DNA of 24,155 nucleotides from Ophiothrix spiculata (taxonomy: Eukaryota; Echinodermata; Ophiuroidea; Amphilepidida; Ophiotrichidae), in the NCBI GenBank assembly GCA_000969725.1, contig JXSR01S005527.1; one strand, written 5' to 3'. Each line of letters opens with the position of its first letter. The stretch's first letter is position 1. Both the position numbers and the translations under genes were made by a program. This document shows, in pieces, positions 17,930 through 24,155 of the stretch. The notes below the pieces were generated by a model that was given only the letters and a program-made list of their open reading frames with translations, was not told the origin of the DNA and made no database searches.

Positions 17930-18240
17930 TAAGAATATATATGGACCGATGATTGCCCCAGCTCCGACGGCCAATACAAGCTAGACATAATATAAAATCG
18001 GCGGTCCACCATATAGCGACCCCCTGAACAAAAGACCATAATTGGCTCACGACAGATCACCGTTAACCCTCTGAAAAAAAAAAAAACAACAACCAGCATC
18101 GGCCCTCTGAAAATGGCAACTATTCTGCTATCGGCTCACTGATGATTGGCCGATAAATATGGTCGACATAATATACAAACGGCGGTCCAACAACTATAAT
18201 AGGATGGACATAATACCATAAATATGTTTCATTGGTCTGT
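17930..18240. repeat. Degenerate ~181-bp duplication next to the 62-bp array
   Basis: GACATAATATAAAATCGGCG plus GTCCACCATATAG (17984) and GACATAATATACAAACGGCG plus GTCCAACAACTAT (18165) are clear diverged copies 181 bp apart. GATGATTG upstream of each (17949 and 18141) extends the match. TCGGCTCAC and CCCTCTGAAAA words recur between them. This may be an older relative of the array that follows. Confidence 0.55.
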
Positions 18241-18250
18241 AGATGATTTC

Positions 18251-18562
18251 GGACAGCAAGCAGCTGATGTGGCCGTTGATTGCCGAGGCTTAGGCAATAT
18301 CGGAGTCTTATCGGACAGCAAGCCGCTGATGTGGCCGTTGATTGCCGATGCTTAGGCGATACCGGAGTCTTATCGGACAGCAAGCCGCTGATGTGGCCGT
18401 TGATTGCCGATGCTTATAGGCGATATCGGAGTCTTATCGGACAGCAAGCCGCTGATGTGGCCGTTGATTGCCGATGCTTAGGCGATATCGGAGTCTTATC
18501 GGACAGCAAGCCGCTGATGTGGCCGTTGATTGCCGATGCTTAGGCGATATCGGAGTCTTATC
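18251..18562. repeat. 62-bp tandem array, 5 copies
   Basis: The unit GGACAGCAAGCCGCTGATGT, then GGCCGTTGATTGCCGATGCT and TAGGCGATATCGGAGTCTTA plus TC, starts at 18251, 18313, 18375, 18439 and 18501, and breaks off at 18563. Spacings are 62, 62, 64 and 62; the 64 comes from an extra TA. The first copy is the most diverged and the rest differ at very few positions, so expansion is recent. The 87-codon open frame across it changes register between units and is not a gene. Confidence 0.95.
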
Positions 18563-18567
18563 GGACC

Positions 18568-18995
18568 GTGACAAAAAAATTGTTATCTGGGTATAAGATC
18601 TTTAACTTGCCGAATTGACAACACAGTAACTTTCAGACAAATTCAGTCGAAAACTCTGCATGTTTGGTCTGAGGAATGTGACTGTTTGTTTAAACAAAAT
18701 GCTCATTGCTCCATGATGGAAGTACTGTGACAAGGATGTCGACAGTGAGGCAATTTGTGTTTTGCATGCGAGTGAATTCATCAGATCTTTTAAACATCTT
18801 TACTTATTATTTCAGTGCCCTTACATATTAGGCCTGTCATTCGTTGTGACGTCATATTAAACCACCGTATCTGTGATATGTCGTTTTCAACATGTACAAT
18901 TTTCCTTCAAATATGATTGTACTTTTCGACTACATCTCGCAATAATTAATGTGGTTGAATCGTTTTCCCCCGAAGACTCAGTGACTGATACCACC
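18568..18995 (+). promoter_or_regulatory. Possible promoter region: CRE palindrome upstream of a small ORF
   Basis: TGACGTCA, the full cAMP-response-element palindrome bound by CREB/ATF proteins, lies at 18847-18854, directly followed by TATTAAA. It sits about 140 bp upstream of the Kozak-context ATG at 18996. Co-occurrence of CRE, an AT-rich box and a good start is suggestive only; a single 8-bp site can occur by chance. The rest of the interval shows no gene. Confidence 0.25.
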
Positions 18996-19154
18996 ATGAC
19001 CAGGTTTGTACTACTAAGCGCAACGATAAGCTTAACCTTTGTCACTTTCACTCATCTGTCATCCCTCTCATGGGCATGCGTATCATCCCCAAAACAAAGT
19101 CACGGTAGACTTGAGGATCGCGACTCTTTGAACTCTTCACAAGTAGACCTATGA
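18996..19154 (+). CDS. Small ORF with signal-peptide-like start; possible secreted peptide or first exon
   Basis: ATG in strong Kozak context (CCACCATGA) opens a 52-residue frame. It begins MTRFVLLSATISLTFVTFTH and then LSSLSWACVSS. The pattern is a basic residue at position 3, a hydrophobic core at about 4-16 and a plausible signal-peptidase site after SWA at about 27. The rest, SPKQSHGRLEDRDSLNSSQV then DL, is polar with no dibasic sites and only one cysteine. It could be a first exon that splices from one of the GTAGAC sites (for example CACG|GTAGAC near 19104), or a chance frame. I know no family for it. Confidence 0.3.
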   Translation: MTRFVLLSATISLTFVTFTHLSSLSWACVSSPKQSHGRLEDRDSLNSSQVDL

Positions 19155-19182
19155 ACGGCGATATCAATAAACAAAGTTGTTT

Positions 19183-19240
19183 AGTGGCGGCACTACGGGG
19201 TGGCAGGGGGGCGATTGACCCTCCCCCTAAAAAAAATCGG
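19183..19240. mobile_element. DNA transposon terminus-like sequence
   Basis: TAGTGGCGGCACTACGGGGT, then GGCAGGGGGGCGATTGACC and CTCCCCC, has the layout often seen at ends of marine-invertebrate DNA transposons (GTGGCG... then a G-run and C-run hairpin, followed by an A-run). The inner GGGGGGCGATTGACCCTCCCCC can form a hairpin. I did not find the partner end, so the extent and family are unknown. Confidence 0.35.
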
Positions 19241-20031
19241 AAAAAATTAAAGTAAATTGAATCATTTTAAAGCTCCCGAAGCCTTCCTGGCAGCCTCAGT
19301 AAGGGCCGAGTCTGTTTGGGTTCGGATTTGGTAGGGATTGCCTCGGCTCGGTCTACCTATCGTACTAAAGGGATGAACATATCTTGAAAGTATTTTAGTA
19401 TGATGCTTTAATTGTTTAATTAATCCCAAAAGCATATCGAAATATAGACGAGACAATTTGCAGAAAGTCGCAGTGGTTCCATTGGTAAGCATGGTGCATG
19501 CACCTTAAAAAGACTAAACTCCGGACTAAGCTCAGAAATAACAGACCCCACTTGTATGGCCAAAGGCTCTAAGCAGTACATCATTTTATATCAATTTTTG
19601 TCTTATATTCTGTCTATCATAGGCTAAGAATTGCGGGAAGAATTGACTCATATCTCACGGACTCAGGTTTCATTCAAGTATGCATTTTTATAAGCCCTAC
19701 GATACTCTATTAATTTGAAGTATGCAACAATCAACCGATTAAACACACGGTCGGTAAAATTAGTAGACCTACTTTCTATACCCCACTGTACCCCACATCT
19801 CTCGACTTTCTGGGTTTGTTTTCCACAATTTAATACCAAAGTTCTTTAGTTTAAACATTTGTAAATTATTAATAAAACTATTCTTTGATATGTCACGGAA
19901 TTGCATGTTTCTAAATGGTATTGATTATTGTGCATCCTCGTTCAAGATATAGAATCTCCCGTGACAACTGCAGTGAAATGATGTTAGTCAGCATGATCAG
20001 TGTGAAATTCATAATGTTATTTTCCAGTCGT
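19241..20031. other. Non-coding DNA, no gene recognised
   Basis: The minus-strand frame at 19262-19492 may run through transposon-derived sequence linked to the terminus at 19183. No domain is recognisable. AT-rich otherwise. Confidence 0.45.
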
Positions 20032-20370
20032 CTATAAGTTGAGTGGAAAATTAATCGTGACGTTCAAACCAGCGGTTGAATAATATTGTGGTATTTCGCG
20101 ACTGGTAAAAGGAGACAAGTACAGAAAAGCCCACCAAAACGACACGAACGAGGGTATACTGAAAATGATTAAAACAATTTTTAAAACCAACACTTTCACT
20201 GCTAAATGCTTGATTCGTGCGAGTTTCCCAGTTCTAAAGTCTATATTCACTATTTGAATATTATAACAATTTCTTATAGCATTAAAAAGGCGTTTGAAGT
20301 GGGGTATGTTAAAGTGGAGTATTAAAAGTAGGCCCACTAATTGTACCGACTCATTAACCAATATGACCAT
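20032..20370 (-). CDS. Unidentified 112-codon hydrophobic ORF (doubtful)
   Basis: This minus-strand frame encodes two or three hydrophobic segments: VQLVGLLLILHFNIPHF, then AVKVLVLKIVLIIFSIPSFV and SFWWAFLYLSP. A basic linker (GKLARIKHLAVK) separates the first from the second. The arrangement resembles part of a multi-pass membrane protein, but AT-rich DNA easily yields such frames. An acceptor-like TTTTAATCATTTTCAG lies inside it, which argues that it is not one exon. No family recognised. Confidence 0.15.
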   Translation of the reverse strand: MVILVNESVQLVGLLLILHFNIPHFKRLFNAIRNCYNIQIVNIDFRTGKLARIKHLAVKVLVLKIVLIIFSIPSFVSFWWAFLYLSPFTSREIPQYYSTAGLNVTINFPLNL

Positions 20371-22526
20371 ATACGGGAAAGTAAAATCATAACCACGTAC
20401 CCAATCTTACTGAATATTCAAATTAACTTATGTCCAATGTTTACCCATGAGATAGCAACAAAATTAGACAAAAATAATATCAAAATTATGTACAAAAAAT
20501 ATTAAAACGCATTGATTTGGTCTTATTAATCAATCCTATAGCCAATCTACCAATCATAGTCTCTTATACACGATACAAACCATACAATTCCTAATGGTTG
20601 TATATACGCTCTTAAAACTACGTGGATATAGATCTAGAATACAAGGGATATGTCATCATCTTCGTAACAGAATCTAATTGCTTGATGTACATACTTCAAA
20701 TCTTGACCTACTTATGCACAAAAAATACAAAAATTGCCGAATCAATCTTCGATAAAACGCCGTCGTAATTAATGATAGGCCTATCAGTAGTTTTCAACTC
20801 AGTACTTATCAGTAGTTTTCAACTACTAGTATCAGCAGACGGACGAATTGAAAAATCTATAGAGAACAAAAATACATGACGACCGGATGTTGTTGCAAAA
20901 ATTGACAAATAATTAAGTTATAGCATTGCAGACTACAAGATCACTGACATCGTGATCTCATTTACAAGTTGTCAACGTTTGTGTACGTCTATGATATCCC
21001 TCAAGGGGACTGTGGTAATACAAGACGTGCTGCATACTAGGATGCGTGTTATCCGACTGATAGTCTCATGCAGAGTGTTTGAAGTGGCCCGTTTTTTAGC
21101 TGCAGGGTGGCGCCCTCCAGAAATATCATCCCCAGTTTGGACTGTCATGTTGCATCCATGCTCTCTAGTCTTTTCATGTAAAACATGATGGAAATGATGT
21201 TGAGCAAAGGTACCAGGTGGATGGATGGATGGATGGATGGACAATCTTTCTGGTTCAACATGTTGATTTTTTTTATAGGTTTCCATTTTTTTTGTCCACA
21301 TTAGATTTAGGTTAATCAAACTTTGGTAACCCTAACATGTTGTCAACATTATTGCTTTGTCGCGTTTGTTGTTGAAGCTCATTTTGCCGTAAATTTGTCG
21401 GTTTTTTTTTAAATGTCCAAATGATGCTATTATAGGCCTAGTCATACATTTATAACGACTAAAATATAAATTCCTCATAAAAATAAAAGGTTAAGCACAA
21501 GATTTACGCATGCGTAATATAGAATATTATGTTGATAATCTAGCCTAAGTCCGTAATTTACTTATGATCATGTTAATTCAACGTTTTTCCAGTCGTTAAT
21601 TTAATTCATAGTTCAACATGATTATCTGACTAAGTTTATAAATGATTGACTAAAAGTTTTCCTAATTCTGCAAAAAAATGATTCATATTACTTTGTCTAT
21701 GTGGCCATTTAGAAAGGTGATTTGCACTAAAAATGCTGAGATTATTCTCCATGAGGCTATTCAGTAGGTTTGCATAAATATTGATATCAAAAGATGCTTT
21801 TACTTTTAATATGCTTTACTACTTTAATGCACTAACGTCCTATATACCATACTAGAAGATTGCGTGTTTTGTTAATATTACACAAACAATTTACCAAATT
21901 AACAATCAGACTTTTTTTTATATCCCTACGTCAATCAAGCCTCAACAATTTTAAGACGTTAATTTGTGTATAGTTACAACAAAGGCTGCATTTAACTTGA
22001 TCTCACACGACATCGACAAAACCGTTTGAACTAGACCTATATAGATTAACCCTGTCATTCGTATAACATATTGTACAATTTATGTAAGACATCTTTAAAA
22101 TATACATTTTATGATCAAAAGTTATATCTTTTTGCACGATACAGTATAGCTATTTTTAACAAAGAATGTTTCAATTAATTCAGTTATAACGCGTGTATAG
22201 GGGAGACTGGTAAAACTATAGTGACGTATTTATTTCAAAAATCAGATATGATTGTTGCTGTTTTTGATGACGCCGCTTCTGGAGGTGACGAGACTTATTA
22301 GTTTCTTTTTTAACTTGCGTCTTTGTGTGTTACCACTTGTCCGAAAAAAAAAATCGAAAAATATCGTAGGCGAAGCCCACGCGTTAAAATAAAACCTACT
22401 GATTCTGATCACGATGCATGCGTCACATTGATTAAATCGGGCGACATCCGCCACCGCAAGTGTACATGCTGTTGTATGAGCAACACATGCGCAGTGTGTA
22501 CGATGAGCATCAAGCGAAAAAACAAC
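20371..22526. other. AT-rich non-coding DNA, no gene recognised
   Basis: Contains a short direct repeat TATCAGTAGTTTTCAACT (20782-20799 and 20807-20824) beside the palindrome GATAGGCCTATC, and a (GGAT)n run at 21217-21241. Overlapping frames on both strands at 20952-21319 and 22242-22652 have no recognisable domain. The cysteine-rich stretch at about 22461-22500 (KCTCCC..NTCAVC) lacks an ordered motif. Confidence 0.5.
21217..21241. repeat. (GGAT)n microsatellite
   Basis: About six GGAT units in a row. Confidence 0.9.
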
Positions 22527-22573
22527 GAAACTGAATGCATCTTATTATGCATTTTTAAGATGCACTCAGTTTC
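22527..22573. repeat. Short perfect-type hairpin, 18-bp arms
   Basis: GAAACTGAATGCATCTTA (22527-22544) and TAAGATGCACTCAGTTTC (22556-22573) pair at 17 of 18 positions around an 11-nt AT-rich loop. The stem does not continue into the flanks, so it is shorter than a normal microRNA precursor. It may be the remnant of a fold-back element. Confidence 0.7.
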
Positions 22574-23427
22574 ATCATTTGCGGTTGGTTTCAAGTTTTC
22601 CTCAATTGATAATAATCTAATTTATGTGTATGTTTGCGAGTCTAAGGTCTAAATCTGTAGATTAATATTATGGTGTCTATTGTCGAATAAAATTTATTCA
22701 TATAGATATTTTCTTTATCTGATGAACCCTCCAAAAATCTCACAAAGTATTAAAACCATAATAATGAACTTCCACAGAGATAGATATCTTCACGTTCCGG
22801 TAGGATAGCTGTCTAATCACCATGTTTGTGTATCGGTTCTTGTTGTCAGTATTGTTCTGGGATACAATAGGATTTTGGGATCATCGTAACTGTGTCAATT
22901 ATCATACATTTTTTAGAATAATAATACGACCGGCTCAATAAAGGTCATGATCATGATCGACAGAAGTCCTCCACTCCCGCCCCCGTGCGACTTTTTATCA
23001 TCGTGACGCCACGAAGAAGTGCTTAATTGCTTTCAATTCAACACAACTACAAATATTATGTCATCAGCAAAAATCAACTTGACTAGAAAGTGCCCAAATA
23101 TATACATCTCTCCTGCCCGGTAACCAGATAATACAATAGACATTTAGGCTTGGTTAAGACTTGTTCTTCCTATAGAATATTCTATGTCAATTGTACTTTT
23201 TGTGTGCAATACGAACCGGGAATATCAAGTCGTTATTCAAACTTCACAGAGTTTCCGTATTAGAGTCTACGTAGTAACGACTATTTCATGATAGAATATT
23301 CAAAGAAGTTGCGAATAAAAATGTATCAAGTTCTCGTACTAATCACAAGGTGCATTCATATGGGGAAATATTTTAAACGCGGATATAGTGCTTGTATTGA
23401 ATATCATTACGGTGTGCCAAAAGTCTG
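22574..23427. other. Non-coding DNA, no gene recognised
   Basis: AT-rich, without supported genes, RNA genes or clear repeats on either strand. Confidence 0.5.
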
Positions 23428-23817
23428 TACAGGCCCTTAGGCTAGGCCAGTAGTATATTAGGGGCGTTATATACCTTTTTGTGGAGGATCCTACACGTCC
23501 TCCACCCTGTACATGAAAGATCGCCTGAAACATAAACCAATTGTTCTCTTTAAATTTCATATCATGCGCCAATGAAGTGAAAGATTGGCCAATCATCTTC
23601 TTCAGCATCATGATATGATCTTCGATCATCATACTGACCAGTCACAATGCAACACGTCATAAATACATTATGTTTACCCTCAAAAATTAATCAAAAGCGT
23701 TATACACTTTTTTGTGGAGGATCCTCCACAAAAAGTGAGTATATGTGTGGAGGACGTGGAGGATCCTCACTCCACAAAAAGGTGTATAACGCCCCTAATA
23801 TACTACTTAGGCCTGTA
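23428..23817. mobile_element. 386-bp TIR element with TA flanks
   Basis: The element (23430-23815) begins CAGGCC and ends GGCCTG, with TA on both sides (23428-23429 and 23816-23817). The left arm reads AGTAGTATATTAGGGGCGTT, then ATATACCTTTTTGTGGAG. The right arm is its reverse complement from CTCCACAAAAAGGTGTATAA to CTAATATACTAC. The left arm has a 12-14-bp extra segment near 23436-23448. A second palindrome, ACTTTTTTGTGGAGGATCCT running into its mirror (23706-23737), lies next to the right arm and reuses the same words. TA flanks fit a Tc1/mariner-like family. There is no coding capacity. Confidence 0.8.
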
Positions 23818-24155
23818 ACGGACGCACGTGACAGAGAGGAGACGAATGTTCGAGATGCGAACGTAACATCTGGGCGTAACATATGGACAATATTATCAAA
23901 TAAGTAACGAACCATGCAGTTTAATTGTGATGTTCCTATATTCATAGTTACCGTGCTATCTTCAGAAGAAAGACTTATTGAAAATGCCATATTTAGGCGC
24001 AGCCCTTATAGCCCCATATGGCATATGTAAATCACAGAAATGAATAGAGATTCTGTAAGAGGAGGAATAATCACTCCGTAATCTTAGGAAAATACCTGGG
24101 ATTTTCGTCTCAGCCGTAATGGAAACTTCAGGTACAAATTAATGATTCTGTAGAC
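23818..24155. other. Non-coding DNA to window end
   Basis: No gene recognised. The frames at 23647-23907 (+) and 23700-23990 (-) overlap the TIR element and mirror each other, so they are not coding. Confidence 0.5.

Noticed and set aside
18280-18543. 87-codon open frame with repeated peptide
   Set aside because: Produced by the 62-bp array. The unit is not a multiple of three, so the reading register changes from unit to unit.
22323-22652. 109-codon frame with a cysteine-rich stretch, considered as a possible cysteine-knot exon
   Set aside because: The cysteines do not follow the TGF-beta order (CxGxC, CC, terminal CxC), and the frame crosses a hairpin. No splice acceptor of phase 1 was evident.
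23647-23990. Overlapping frames on both strands
   Set aside because: They run through the right arm and palindrome of the TIR element, giving mirror-image peptides.
1-24155. CRISPR arrays, bacterial operons, ribosomal RNA genes
   Set aside because: No spaced identical repeats of the CRISPR kind, no dense ORFs with ribosome-binding sites and no rRNA-like conserved blocks; the sequence is plainly animal-type.

Overview
This window looks like invertebrate animal genomic DNA. It is AT-rich, gene-poor and intron-like, and it is full of short non-autonomous DNA transposons, minisatellites, a tRNA-derived SINE and 5'-truncated non-LTR retrotransposons. The only confidently recognised host gene piece is one internal exon of a TGF-beta family ligand (9977-10843, + strand), best read as Nodal. 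With the recurrent TAGGCCT-type words and the SINE type, this makes an ambulacrarian (echinoderm or hemichordate) the likeliest source. That assignment is an inference from memory and not proven.

Layout. 1-6900: transposon-rich upstream DNA. It holds the right end of a TIR element (1-296), a 305-bp TIR element (1059-1363), a 41-bp minisatellite split by a TIR element (2146-2441), a TIR element packed with GCGAATGTC-type words (2558-2905), and a long decayed ~30-bp minisatellite (3368-4835). The minisatellite carries two nested MITEs, one flanked by TTAA and one with perfect 21-bp termini. After it come a tRNA-derived SINE with an (ATTG)n tail (5845-6138) and a decayed LINE 3' end (6178-6674). 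A possible minus-strand exon (6721-6879) is weakly supported. 6900-8800: AT-rich DNA with a 74-bp tandem repeat and a small TIR element.

8812-10843: a 5'-truncated but still open CR1-like LINE fragment ends in an (ATT)n tail only about 64 bp upstream of the Nodal-like exon. The LINE therefore appears to sit in the intron before this exon. The exon encodes most of the propeptide, a basic proprotein-convertase site and the first ~24 residues of the mature cysteine-knot domain. It stops at a phase-1 donor. Neither the signal-peptide exon nor the C-terminal cysteine-knot exon could be found, so they are probably outside the window.

10844-24155: probably the following intron and/or intergenic DNA. 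It contains a 180-bp tandem duplication, a 309-bp fold-back element, a 517-bp element with an 8-bp target duplication, a 157-bp near-perfect hairpin element with a matching empty site next to it, a duplicated purine-rich block, a 62-bp tandem array and a TA-flanked 386-bp TIR element. There is also one small Kozak-supported ORF with a signal-peptide-like start (18996-19154). I see no bacterial-type operons, CRISPR arrays or rRNA genes. The new material here is mainly transposon families and nested insertion histories around a developmental signalling gene.
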